Part shown: positions 9,030-17,256 of the stretch, piece by piece
Layout of the letters: the number at the start of each line of letters is the position of its first letter
Numbering within the stretch: position 1 is the first letter of the stretch
Origin: Candidatus Hopanoidivorans cymbastelae
Lineage (GTDB): Bacteria > Actinomycetota > Acidimicrobiia > Acidimicrobiales > Hopanoidiivorantaceae
Length of the DNA: 56,428 bases
Assembly (NCBI GenBank): GCA_028283145.1
Contig: JAPYNY010000025.1
Location: 1 to 56,428 of the forward strand
Direction of reading: 5' to 3'
Made by a program: the position numbers and the translations under genes
The notes under the pieces: model-generated
Database searches by the model: none
What the model was told of the DNA's origin: nothing
What the model saw: the letters and a program-made list of their open reading frames with translations, nothing else

Positions 9030-9665
9030 TTAAATGCCAGTAATTTCTATAAAACCAGGATGTGCTGTCAAGGCATTAGCTACCATTGGCATTTTTTTAT
9101 TGTAATTCCAAAATTGTGATATTTGCCCAACAAAATCTTGGTCGTCTTCAAGAGGCCGGTATATATTAGCAAATAGCTGAGCTATATAGGGATCGTGGTA
9201 AATATATTCAGACAAGATTGCGTCAGGCGGGTAGACTTCTATGCCCTGTGACCTCATCTCTAGTGGATAATAATCCCTGTAATTGAACGACATAATATAG
9301 TTGGAACCTGCTGCTTTAGCTGACGCTGCCACAGGCTTGTCTTTGGGTTCTGTTCTTTTGAAACGTCTTACAAACTTGTTCCACATATATGAATCCACAT
9401 AGTTATAGGAACCCTCCAATTCCTCAGCCAGCTCTTCTCTGCTTTTATTGACCCCCCTAACCCAAGTTTTCTCATGATTTCGCAACCATTCCCCCATTAC
9501 GTACTCAGATACAGATAACTGAAAAAGTCCCAAGTCAACTGAAGCCAAAAGAATGTGTGGCAAATGATTATCAATCCACACATTAGTGTCAATGAGAATA
9601 TTGGCACCTACAAAATTAGGTCTGCGCCATTTAAGCGGTAGCTGCTTTGCGTCTTCTCGCTTCAT
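9030..9665 (-). CDS. PIN-domain protein, probable toxin of a toxin-antitoxin pair
   Basis: 211 residues. The PIN-type RNase fold is suggested by ILIDTNVWID (first catalytic Asp about 26), an acidic residue in SEYVMGEWL (about 59), and the later block DKPVAASAKAAGSNYIMSFN followed by YRDYYP, which matches the third and fourth acidic positions of VapC-like PIN domains that act as endoribonucleases. It is longer than a minimal VapC (about 130 residues), having about 50 extra C-terminal residues. The ATG overlaps the upstream small gene by 35 nt, and GGAAG lies just before it. That overlap, the gene order (small gene first) and the PIN fold indicate a type II toxin-antitoxin module. Confidence 0.72.
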   Translation of the reverse strand: MKREDAKQLPLKWRRPNFVGANILIDTNVWIDNHLPHILLASVDLGLFQLSVSEYVMGEWLRNHEKTWVRGVNKSREELAEELEGSYNYVDSYMWNKFVRRFKRTEPKDKPVAASAKAAGSNYIMSFNYRDYYPLEMRSQGIEVYPPDAILSEYIYHDPYIAQLFANIYRPLEDDQDFVGQISQFWNYNKKMPMVANALTAHPGFIEITGI

Positions 9666-9864
9666 GCTCTTCCAGCAAGATCTGTCTCATCTTCTTCGCC
9701 CTGTCAGACACAAGAATTTCAGGGTCAAATGGGATGCCGTAAACAATATGGTTCCTTATCGCGCGGTTGCGCTCCTCAGTGCCATGATCATGCTCCAGCA
9801 GATAGGCGTATTCCGGCAAATGATACTCCTCAACAGGGATGTCGGGGGGCTCCAATACAGTCAT
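9631..9864 (-). CDS. probable antitoxin partner of the PIN protein
   Basis: 77 residues if started at ATG 9864, which has AAGGAG at 9874-9879 with 9-nt spacing; an in-frame ATG at 9900 exists, but a TATAAT-like box at 9899-9904 overlaps it, so it is less likely to be translated. The N-terminal part is acidic and Pro-rich (EPPDIPVEEYHLPEY). The C-terminus is strongly basic and helical (RAKKMRQILLEEHEARRRK). I do not recognise a standard antitoxin DNA-binding fold. The call rests on gene order, overlap with the PIN gene and size. If right, it should neutralise the toxin and probably autoregulate the operon. Confidence 0.55.
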   Translation of the reverse strand: MTVLEPPDIPVEEYHLPEYAYLLEHDHGTEERNRAIRNHIVYGIPFDPEILVSDRAKKMRQILLEEHEARRRKAATA

Positions 9865-10123
9865 GTTGAAAATCTCCTTGCCTTGTGCTTGTTCCTTCAT
9901 TATACCCTAAAACCGCCCCAGCGGTAACTTTCGGCGAATTTCAGGGAATCGCTTACTTAACTTGCCGTTTGAGGTTGGGGGGAGGGGTTTAAGGGAGGAT
10001 TTAAGCACCAGACCCATTAACTCTCTAAGGTCTCTACTCCCGCACCGGACTGGCAGAGCAATGTGAGCAAGCTGCGGTGTCACACAACGCAGGGAACTGC
10101 GTGTGAGGGCCTTGCGGCACACA
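9865..10123. other. gene-free stretch before the LRR cluster
   Basis: No supported gene. The TATAAT-like box at 9899-9904 (minus strand) is the likely promoter of the antitoxin-toxin pair. A 71-codon open frame on the minus strand here lacks a ribosome-binding site and shows no family features. The remainder shows nothing I recognise. Confidence 0.4.
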
Positions 10124-10125
10124 AG

Positions 10126-10167
10126 AAAAAGGGGGTTGACTCCACGCAGTGCGCAAAGCCAACCCCC
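10126..10167 (-). terminator. rho-independent terminator of LRR gene 1
   Basis: Read on the minus strand, GGGGGTTG (10160-10167) pairs with CAACCCCC (10131-10138), and an uninterrupted run of five T follows (10126-10130). It lies 35 nt past the stop of the LRR gene. Confidence 0.75.
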
Positions 10168-10201
10168 AAAGGAGTCAAGCTAGCTCAAAGCTAGCTCAGG
10201 C

Positions 10202-12346
10202 TCAGGCAGGAACGTAACTGCTAGTAGTAGGGTTCCAAGTTACTGCCACCGGCAGGGAGCTTCGGAAGAAGACATACACGCTGTCACGGCTGTCTATAGC
10301 ATCCAAGGCTTGGTAGCCGGCTGGCAACGGCACATTGGGATGGCACGGCAGAGCTAGTTTGAACTCTCCAAGCTCTGAATCATAAGTTACGACAGCTAGC
10401 ACACCTGCCAGGTTTTCACAGGCAAACAGAGATGAGTGAAAGAAAACACTTCTGTTATTTGGGCCAACCACCAAGTCAAAGTTGGCTGGACCTAACAAGT
10501 TCCAACCCTGTCGCATTGTCAGGGTTATATTCTCATCAGCCCGGCTCACTCCGGCAAACCCCAGATTGTTCGCTGAGGAAACCCCGCCTCGGAACATCAC
10601 GGCAGTACCTTCATTCAGAACTCCGCTCGGAGCTCCGCTGGTGGAGTGAGAAACCCACCTCTGAGCGGTGGCGTTCCAGGAAAATATCTCACGATTGGGG
10701 GCAAGTCCAACGTTACGGGCTATTTCCTGAGCGGAAGTGCCATTAGATATGACATTCACAACTCGCCAACCCTGAGCCTGCCAAGCGTTATTTCCACCTA
10801 AGAAGAGGAATCCGACCCCACCTGAGTCAACCTGATAGTACGGCTGGATGTCCACAACTAATTCGCTTGCTGTTATTTCCACACCAGTCGTCAACAATTC
10901 GCTTTCACGAACCACCACGAAAGGATCCTCGTCTCCAAAATCAACGTCATCAGTTCTGGCAGAGGTCAAGTAACCGCCACCACTGAAGTTTTCATTGACT
11001 TTCAGCCTTCCATTGCTGTTGAAAGCAGCGTCTCTGGCTTCTCTATACAGAACACGGTAGCCTGTAACCACTGGAGCCCCACCCGTATCCGGGTAGGCCA
11101 CAGGATCAAATTGGCTTACAATGAGACGTTGTCCCTGAAATACCCCACTTGTGGGCACATTCAAGAATGTTCTGACATTCGCTACCGAGGGCAACGCTAC
11201 TTGAGAAAAACTGGAGAAACGGGAATCGCTGCAGACATTGTTTTCAAGATGAACAAAAACATTGGCATGACGCCCACTGTTGGCAGCCAGCAGCGGCCAT
11301 ATATCAGCTGAAGCGGTTTCACTGGCAGTTGGGGCTACCAACGGGTTCGGCGAAGGAGTGAAGCTGACACGGCGGTCGAAGCAAAGCCTGTTACCACTAA
11401 CCGAAAAGCCCGGAATTTGAGCAACATTCACAAAACTGGCTCCGTTCAGCCAAGCCATAGGAGCCATGCCACTCAGATTGTTGTTGCTCATGTCAAACAG
11501 GCTCATTCTGGTGAACAGTCGAGTATAAGCGCCTGGAATGGTGCCAGTGAGCTCGTTTCCATTTACGTTCATAACCAGCAGGTTGGTGCTGGCAACGTTG
11601 GTCGGCAAGGATCCCGACAGATTGTTTCCAGCCATGTTTAGCCAACGCGCCGCTGGAAAACCCCCGCTCACGTTAGGAATGTTACCTGTCAAGTCATTGC
11701 TCTGAACTTGGAGCACCTCAAGATTCGGCAGCCCGGCAATCCCGGTGGGAATCCCACCCGATAATTGATTGCCACCTAGGTCAATCAGCCTTAGATTGCT
11801 GATGCCAGCTAGACACGAAGGAATTGACCCCGACAGATTATTGGAACTCAGAGACAGCACCGTCAGCCGTTCCATTTGGCACAAGCCGGAGTGAATGCTG
11901 CCTCCTAGAGTGGCGCCAGAACTGCCATTAAGGTTTAGCCCGGTAACAGCGTTGTCGCTGATGGTGATGCCATTCCAACTGCTGAACGGAACTGTGCCCC
12001 AATTCGCAATAGCATGAGAGTTGAAGCCGGCAGTGGCAGCATTGGAAACCCAAGCGTTGCGAGCGGCTACTAGGGTTTTGCATTCCTGCCGCAACCTGCT
12101 GACAGCCGCTGTGCCTCCCGCACCGGATGGAGTGGGAATCCAGCCTTCGGTATCGCAATTGGCGGCATCCAAAAGCGTTGGAGTTGTTTGGGCACTGACA
12201 CCTGTGGAACTGGAGACTACAGCCACCAAGCCTCCCCCCACAGCCAAAGCCGCCACAAAGACCACGGCCAGCAATCGACGCCAACTTGACGTTGGCGCTG
12301 GCCGAGAGCCAAGTGGCACTTGAGAGTTAGTAAACTCGTTATTCAT
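10202..12346 (-). CDS. exported leucine-rich-repeat protein 1 (LRR1)
   Basis: 714 residues. The N-terminus has a signal peptide with RR and a long hydrophobic core (RRLLAVVFVAALAVGGGLVA, about 23-42) and an Ala-X-Ala-like cleavage region near TGVSAQ. A Cys-containing cap (residues about 60-125: CDTEGWIP, ECKTLVAARNAW, PFSSWNGIT) precedes about eight plant-type LRRs of the LxxLxLxxNxLSGxIP form (about 125-300). An FN3-like segment follows (about 385-530, GYRVLYREARD). The C-terminal domain of about 170 residues is shared with all other LRR loci here: SAQEIARNVGL, GTAVMFRGGV, GWNLLGPA, a Cys pair in ACENLAGV and LPCHP, and the end SYVPA. There is no LPXTG motif. It is probably a surface protein that binds other cells or macromolecules (inference from LRR plus signal). 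AAGGAGA precedes the ATG. Confidence 0.85.
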   Translation of the reverse strand: MNNEFTNSQVPLGSRPAPTSSWRRLLAVVFVAALAVGGGLVAVVSSSTGVSAQTTPTLLDAANCDTEGWIPTPSGAGGTAAVSRLRQECKTLVAARNAWVSNAATAGFNSHAIANWGTVPFSSWNGITISDNAVTGLNLNGSSGATLGGSIHSGLCQMERLTVLSLSSNNLSGSIPSCLAGISNLRLIDLGGNQLSGGIPTGIAGLPNLEVLQVQSNDLTGNIPNVSGGFPAARWLNMAGNNLSGSLPTNVASTNLLVMNVNGNELTGTIPGAYTRLFTRMSLFDMSNNNLSGMAPMAWLNGASFVNVAQIPGFSVSGNRLCFDRRVSFTPSPNPLVAPTASETASADIWPLLAANSGRHANVFVHLENNVCSDSRFSSFSQVALPSVANVRTFLNVPTSGVFQGQRLIVSQFDPVAYPDTGGAPVVTGYRVLYREARDAAFNSNGRLKVNENFSGGGYLTSARTDDVDFGDEDPFVVVRESELLTTGVEITASELVVDIQPYYQVDSGGVGFLFLGGNNAWQAQGWRVVNVISNGTSAQEIARNVGLAPNREIFSWNATAQRWVSHSTSGAPSGVLNEGTAVMFRGGVSSANNLGFAGVSRADENITLTMRQGWNLLGPANFDLVVGPNNRSVFFHSSLFACENLAGVLAVVTYDSELGEFKLALPCHPNVPLPAGYQALDAIDSRDSVYVFFRSSLPVAVTWNPTTSSYVPA

Positions 12347-12691
12347 TGTACTTATCTCCTTTTTGAGATTCGTTGTTGATGCTTGCAGCCTTTACTATAG
12401 CACATTCATTTCACTTCGTGCAAACTTTTTGGCACTTTTTGGCAAATTGAAATTTGATGCCCAGAGCCCCCCCCCCGCTCATTGGAAGAGGGTGTTGCCC
12501 TGATTTTCTGGGGCTTTTGGCACTTGCGATCTCAGTTGATTGGAAGCATCCTGAAGCACCTGAAGTCTCCCTGATGCGATGCTACTTGACGGCTGACCGC
12601 TACGCCAGCCAAAGTCAAAAATTATTTGTTGACTGCGTCAACTCTTAACTCTTAATGCACACCTCCTGAATGATGCTCACTTGTGCTGGGT
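12347..12691. other. LRR1-LRR2 intergenic region with C10 tract
   Basis: It holds the LRR1 leader and promoter, two tandem copies of a TTTTTGGCA-type motif (12426-12444) just upstream of the promoter, and a run of exactly ten C (12467-12476) about 44 nt upstream of the -35-like box. No gene is supported. The homopolymer could modulate promoter strength if it slips. Confidence 0.5.
12394..12423 (-). promoter_or_regulatory. promoter of LRR1
   Basis: On the minus strand: a TTGCAC box (12418-12423), 18-nt spacer, TATAGT (12394-12399), about 48 nt before the start codon. The same 18-nt spacing occurs upstream of LRR2 and LRR4. Confidence 0.55.
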
Positions 12692-14890
12692 TTAGGCTGG
12701 GCCGTAGCTTTCGCTGGCTAAGTCCCAGGTGATCGGCACCGGCAGTTGGCTTTGGAAGAAGACCCACATCGAGTCACGCTCATCAATGGCGTCCAGCGGC
12801 TCATACCCGCGCGGTATCAAATCCGGGTGGCACGGCAAGGATATCTTGAACTCCCCAAATTGCGAATCTTGAGTAATGATGGCTAGTATTCCCACCAGGT
12901 TTTCACAGTCAGTCAAAGCCGTGTCAAAAAACACATATTCTCTATCAGGTTCAACTACGTCACCTGTGCCGGCAGGAGCCAGCAGATTCCAACCCTGATG
13001 CAAAGTCAAGACCATAAAGTTATCAGCTAGGCCTAAGCCTGCCGCCGCGAGACTTGCAATCCGAGAAACCCCACCCTGGAACATCACGGCAGTGCCCTCA
13101 TCCAAAACACCGCTTGGCTCACCCGCTGCGGGATGAGTATTCCACGTCTGAGCTTCAGCATCCCACGAATACATGCTGTCGTCCGGGCCCAGCCCGATGT
13201 TGCGGGCCATCTCCTGAGCTGAAGAGTCATCATCGAAAACATTAAACGCCCGCCACCCCTCATTTCCAAACGCATTACCCGACCCAGAACCTGATCCAGA
13301 GTTGCTTGATCCGTAAATCCGATAAGTAACACCATTATGAACAGTCCCGAATTCCGGCTCAATACTATAAGCTAAACTATTCGATATTTCTCGAAAACTA
13401 TCTGGAAAATTATCCGTATTACGTAAGATTTGATTTGCTGGTATGCTAACAATCAGCCTCCCGTCTGATATGTATCCAAACCCTACACGATTGCTCCTGT
13501 ATCCATTAAAGCCATCATTTGGGTCGCTATCAATAACTCGTTCTTCCCCCTGAGTTATAAAGCTTGGGTTGCGAATATCCCAAATCCTTATATTCACAAA
13601 AATGTAACCTAAATCATCAAGACTTGGATTGTCAGGGTCATAATCAGGGCTATATTGAGGATCAGCTTCCCAGGCAATTGTGATCTCGCTTTCACTTGTG
13701 ATCTCGTTTTCACTATGACCGATTTCTATATCAGTTACAGGAGCAATTGATATAGCGGAATAACTGGAGTATTGGGACTCCTGACAAAAATTGTCTTCAA
13801 AATGAATTTCAACTGTATTATTTGATGGCCAAGACCTCAACGCTCCATAAGAGTAAGTGCTTTCTTCACTAGGTTCTGGATTAACCACCCGAGGAGTCTG
13901 AGAATAGTTATTCGCATCAAAGCAAAGTCTGTTACCAGAAGCAATAAATTCCAAATCAACTATTACCCTGACAAAGCTAATCTGATTCCACCAAGTGCTA
14001 GGGAAAAGACCATCTAGGTTGTTATTGCTAAAGTTGAAGTTACTTATTCTAGTGAATCTGTCAGAATAGTTATCTGGGAATTGACCATGAAAGTCATTGT
14101 TCTCTATGTCGAAAACCAGCAGATTTTCACTAGTGATATTGGCAGGTAACGGACCTGACAAAGAGTTATCATTTGCATGGAACCAACGCAAATCACGCCA
14201 ATCAGGCGCACCCCCAGACACAGCAGGAAAATCACCACCAATATCATTTTCCTGGATTCTTAGAACTTGGAAATGCTCCAACTCGGCCAACCGCGCGGGA
14301 AGCTCACCCGTCAACTGATTCCAAGGCAAATCAAGCGTGCGCAGAGCCGATAAATCAGCTAAACACTCAGGGATTGAACCAGATAGCTGATTACTGGCAG
14401 CAAATAATCGCTCCAAGCGCCCTAGACGACACAAAGCTGTAGGAATCTCCCCAGCAAGTCTGGCTTTAGCGGGGTCTGAAATATCCACCGTGGTGACAGC
14501 GTTACCAGTAAAGTTAATGCCGTTGCCCCAACTCCGGAAGGGGGTTGACCCACCCCAATTCAAAATTTTATGTCCAGAGCCAATCAACGCAATGCCGGTA
14601 TTGGCAACCAACTCGTTACGAACCTCCACAAGTATTTCGCACTGTGCCTTTAAGTCGGGAAAAGCATCCAAACCAGTAGGGATCCAAATCCCGTTACAAT
14701 TTTCTGGATTCAATGGAATCGGCTGAGGCGTCTCTTGAGCAGTGGCCGTGGAGGTGCCAACCAGAACCACCAGACCTCCCCCCATAGTAAATGTCGCTAC
14801 TATAACCACCGCCAGCACTCGACGCCAAACGGCAACTAGCGCAGGTTTGGTGGCACTTGCTGGCGGTGATTTGGCTGGCTGAGTAATCAT
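12692..14890 (-). CDS. exported leucine-rich-repeat protein 2 (LRR2)
   Basis: 732 residues from ATG 14890, chosen because AGGAG (14901-14905) lies 10 nt upstream; an ATG 16 codons earlier has no such site. The architecture equals LRR1: signal peptide with WRRVLAVVIVATFTMGGG, Cys cap with NCNGIWIP and QCEILVEVRNELV, plant-type LRRs (LERLFAASNQLSGSIPECL, LRTLDLPWNQLTGELPARL) to about residue 320, a divergent middle domain (about 330-555) with acidic Asn/Asp/Ser-rich strands and a Gly/Ser linker (SGSGSGSGNAFG), then the shared C-terminal domain (SAQEMARNIGL, GTAVMFQGGV, GWNLLAPA, DCENLVGILAII, LPCHPD, final SYGPA). The middle domain is the least similar part among paralogues, suggesting it varies in ligand or exposure. 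Likely surface-located. Confidence 0.85.
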   Translation of the reverse strand: MITQPAKSPPASATKPALVAVWRRVLAVVIVATFTMGGGLVVLVGTSTATAQETPQPIPLNPENCNGIWIPTGLDAFPDLKAQCEILVEVRNELVANTGIALIGSGHKILNWGGSTPFRSWGNGINFTGNAVTTVDISDPAKARLAGEIPTALCRLGRLERLFAASNQLSGSIPECLADLSALRTLDLPWNQLTGELPARLAELEHFQVLRIQENDIGGDFPAVSGGAPDWRDLRWFHANDNSLSGPLPANITSENLLVFDIENNDFHGQFPDNYSDRFTRISNFNFSNNNLDGLFPSTWWNQISFVRVIVDLEFIASGNRLCFDANNYSQTPRVVNPEPSEESTYSYGALRSWPSNNTVEIHFEDNFCQESQYSSYSAISIAPVTDIEIGHSENEITSESEITIAWEADPQYSPDYDPDNPSLDDLGYIFVNIRIWDIRNPSFITQGEERVIDSDPNDGFNGYRSNRVGFGYISDGRLIVSIPANQILRNTDNFPDSFREISNSLAYSIEPEFGTVHNGVTYRIYGSSNSGSGSGSGNAFGNEGWRAFNVFDDDSSAQEMARNIGLGPDDSMYSWDAEAQTWNTHPAAGEPSGVLDEGTAVMFQGGVSRIASLAAAGLGLADNFMVLTLHQGWNLLAPAGTGDVVEPDREYVFFDTALTDCENLVGILAIITQDSQFGEFKISLPCHPDLIPRGYEPLDAIDERDSMWVFFQSQLPVPITWDLASESYGPA

Positions 14891-14940
14891 ATTGCTTATG
14901 CTCCTATGATAGCAAGCTCCGGAATAAAACTTAAGCATAG

Positions 14941-14970
14941 ATTATAGCAGCAAAATCAATGCTACAACTT
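14941..14970 (-). promoter_or_regulatory. promoter of LRR2
   Basis: On the minus strand: AAGTTG (14965-14970), 18-nt spacer, TATAAT (14941-14946). Nearly the same arrangement stands upstream of LRR4. Confidence 0.6.
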
Positions 14971-15039
14971 AAATTGACAAAACTCCTACATTACAAATCT
15001 TCCCCTCCACGAGCCGTAGCAGCCAGTGCTCACACCCCG

Positions 15040-15275
15040 CACCCGCGTAGGGCGCACCTCTAATCTACATTACGGTGTGATTTCGTCCTAGCTGCCACTA
15101 GTGGGCCCCTGAAAACGGTTGAGGGTTTGCAGCCTTCCAAGAAGCAATTCCTTCGTCTCTTAGGACAAGGTGGGTCACACTCGCTGAGAAGATGCCTGCA
15201 GCATTTTCTGGTTAGCTGCAGCGGCCTAGGTCTCCGCCATTTCTTATCAGCGCACTGGCTCTGCCCAAGCTATGG
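15040..15275 (-). pseudogene. decayed 3' end of an acyl-CoA dehydrogenase gene (copy 2)
   Basis: Read on the minus strand, about 15110-15040 gives TLNRFQGPTSGS, then a stop, then DEI. This aligns with MLNRFWASIGGGTDEV of the intact acyl-CoA dehydrogenase at 22544-23845 and with ILNRFQLFISGGTDEV in the fragment near 20500. The flank 15120-15260 is also recognisably homologous to 20540-20650 (shared blocks around GCCTGCAGCATTTTC and CTATTTCT-like ends). Stops and indels exclude function. Its position just past the end of an LRR fragment repeats the arrangement at 20.5 kb. Confidence 0.65.
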
Positions 15276-15324
15276 AACTGACTGCATCTGAAACCATTTG
15301 ACAATGGGAGCTATCGGTGCTGGC

Positions 15325-15868
15325 TTAGGCTGGGCTGTAACTGGTGCCGTCCCAGGTGATGGGCATCGGCAACTGGCTTTGGAGGAAGACCCACAACGAG
15401 TCACTGCTGTCGCTGGCATCCAACGCTTGGTAGCCGGCTGGTGTTCGCAAACCCGGATGGCATGGCAGTGCTATCTTGAATTCCTTACTGCAAGCTCCCC
15501 ATACTGCGAATCTTAGGTGATGACGGCTAGCACACTTGTCAGGTTTTGGCAGCCTGTCAACGATTTGTCAAAGACTGCAAGTGGGGTTGTCAGCACCAAT
15601 CATGAAATCATCGGTGGTTGGAACCAAGAGGACCTAACCCTAGGGCACAGCCACCACCCCGTCCTCATTGGCTGGCTCGGCCCGGCGTCCCTTATATATT
15701 ATATATTATTCTGCGGAAACTCCGCCTTGGAACATCACGGCAGTGCCATGTTCTAAAGCGCCGCTTGGCTCCCCCGATGTGGGATGAACATTCCACATCT
15801 GAGCTTCAGCATCCCAAGAAAAAGCACTCTCATCTGCGCTCAGCCCAAGATTTCTGGTGATGCTCGTC
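15325..15868 (-). pseudogene. LRR-protein C-terminal fragment (LRR-prime)
   Basis: Only the shared C-terminal domain of the LRR family survives. The minus strand reads RNLGLSADESAFSWDAE, WNVHPTSGEPSGALEHG, TAVMFQGG, then a degraded middle with a stop in place of Tyr in ITYDSQYGE, then KEFKIALPCHPG, AGYQALDA, WVFLQSQLPMPITWD and the end SYSPA before a TAA. It is closest in wording to the LRR3 pseudogene. It ends abruptly near 15868, where transposase-derived sequence begins, so it was cut by the insertion or by a later deletion. There is no start, signal peptide or repeats. Confidence 0.85.
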
Positions 15869-16365
15869 AGTGACGACCACTGCTCCTAAGTTTGACGTTG
15901 TCTACCATAGACCCTCCCCGGCTTCTTGCCTCGCTAAGACAGACTGTGCTACTTTCCTACCTTTTCGCTGGACAATTCAAACTACAGTTGTCTTGCCCAC
16001 AGCCTCTTTCTTTGCACTGTTTCCTACGTTGAAGCTTGTTGTGCTACGCCGACTTCTATATAGGTCTCGACAACTTCTACTCTGCCACCTAATGGTTCGC
16101 CAAGGTTGTCTTGCTTGAGCACTTCGCCGGTTCGGTGCGTCATATGCCACACGCATGCTCAGGTGATAGCGAGACAACGGGCCAGTTTCTTAATGGACAC
16201 CCCCTGAGGTTGGTAGTTGTCATGCAAATCGCGACTATCCACCGGCGGTCACCAACCTTGGATGATTGCATGACAGTGCATTTCTTTGACAGAAAAGACC
16301 CCCCCCCCGCACTGCTGGTGAGATAACACCGTCACCCGATTGCTGCCGCAATCACAGCAGCGCAC
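15869..16365 (-). mobile_element. decayed IS1595-family transposase, copy A
   Basis: Minus-strand translation, with several frame changes and stops, shows the landmarks of an IS1595-type (ISXO2-like) DDE transposase. These are a zinc-ribbon RCCDCGSN, CTVMQSSKVGDRRW, MTTTNLRG, VSIKKLARCLAIT, ACVWHMTHRTGEVLKQDN, GRVEVVETYI (first catalytic Asp region, here Val) and LGAVVVTDEHH (second Asp region). The 3' part of the gene is missing at the junction with LRR-prime. A run of ten C (16299-16308) lies inside it. It is homologous and in inverted orientation to the copy at 19.7-20.3 kb. I do not see clear terminal inverted repeats. Confidence 0.8.
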
Positions 16366-16385
16366 CCCATCTGCCCAGCGCACCC

Positions 16386-16914
16386 GACGAAGCCAACTTC
16401 TACATCACCTCAGCCGGGTGGGGTTTAGTGCACTCGGATTCCATTCTCTCTAACTACGACATCACCTTGAGCCCCAAGGTCTCCGGCCTCGACCGCTATA
16501 AACGGCAAAACCCTGCTGACAACTACGCGGACTTCAACATGCTGACCACTGATACTGCCGAGCCTTTGGTGTGTCTGGGAAGCAAGTTGCGTGTACCTCT
16601 GTTCTACTCAACTGACCAGCACCGGCCCGGCCCGCCGCGTCATCCCCCGCAACTCCAAGTATCCATCCGAAGCCCCCAACTGCAAACTCAATAAATTTGA
16701 CATACCAAACAAACCGACTGACTCTACGCCTTCGCCAAAACCCAAGCCCATGAAACCTGACCGCATCAACTGGTTCCTCCACTCCTTAGCACAAACACTC
16801 TCTCATGCTCGCTATTCATGTTATCAAGCAGCAGCAACTGTGAATTTTTCTGCTTTCAAGGGCAAGAGGGAGCAGCAAAATTATGCTCCAGCCGGGATTA
16901 ATGGTAATGGGTAG
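16386..16914 (+). pseudogene. frameshifted remnant of an unrecognised protein (possibly DUF6884/YaaA-like)
   Basis: An open stretch reads DEANFYITSAGWGLVHSD, SILSNYDITLSPKVSGLDRY, NPADNYADFNML and FYSTD. It then shifts frame at about 16600-16630 and continues as ARRVIPRNSKYPSEAPN, CKLNKFDIP, PDRINWFLHSLAQTL. The wording FYITSAGWGLVxxD and YDITLS resembles small proteins described as DUF6884- or YaaA-like, sometimes found in defence contexts; this is recall, not a search. There is no start codon with a ribosome-binding site and no intact frame, so it is annotated as a fragment. It lies between transposase copy A and the R-M-S gene. Confidence 0.4.
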
Positions 16915-16965
16915 CAGACCATGGGTTACGTCAACCAGGAACACTTCGGCGGTGGAGTCGACGCT

Positions 16966-16975
16966 CCCCCCCCCC
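16966..16975. repeat. C10 homopolymer tract
   Basis: Exactly ten C, in the leader region of the R-M-S gene at 17257, in no supported gene. One of four C10 tracts in the accessory region. Confidence 0.6.
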
Positions 16976-17110
16976 ATCTAGCCTACACTTCCACGTCTGA
17001 GAACGCTGGGCAGGGCACCGACCCAATGGGCAACCCCAGGAACAAGAGCGCAAGCAATGAGATACTGGTGGCAATGGAAGCCAAAAAGCCGTTGTGTCAC
17101 CAGTTGGCCT

Positions 17111-17174
17111 GCCTTAAGGCACTTCAGGGTAGCTGCAGTTTGGAGGGTAATTCCCCTGAAGTGCCTCTAAAGGC
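17111..17174. repeat. long inverted repeat (hairpin) upstream of R-M-S gene 1
   Basis: GGCACTTCAGGG (17118-17129) is the exact reverse complement of 17154-17165. An outer GCCTT/AAGGC pair (17111-17115 with 17170-17174) extends the stem around a 24-nt loop. No T-run follows on either strand, so it is not an obvious terminator. It may be a regulatory or element-end palindrome. Confidence 0.6.
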
Positions 17175-17256
17175 TGCATGAATTCTGGCTAAATGTCAGA
17201 CCATTGAATTATTATGATATTGTAATCCTTAAAGCTTTGGAATTACGGAAGGGACA

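Noticed and set aside
9907..10122. 71-codon minus-strand open frame
   Set aside because: No ribosome-binding site, no family features, and it lies between a promoter and a terminator in non-coding sequence.
16921..17181. 86-codon plus-strand open frame before R-M-S gene 1
   Set aside because: It contains the C10 tract and the palindrome, has no ribosome-binding site and no recognised motif; a degraded gene is possible but unsupported.
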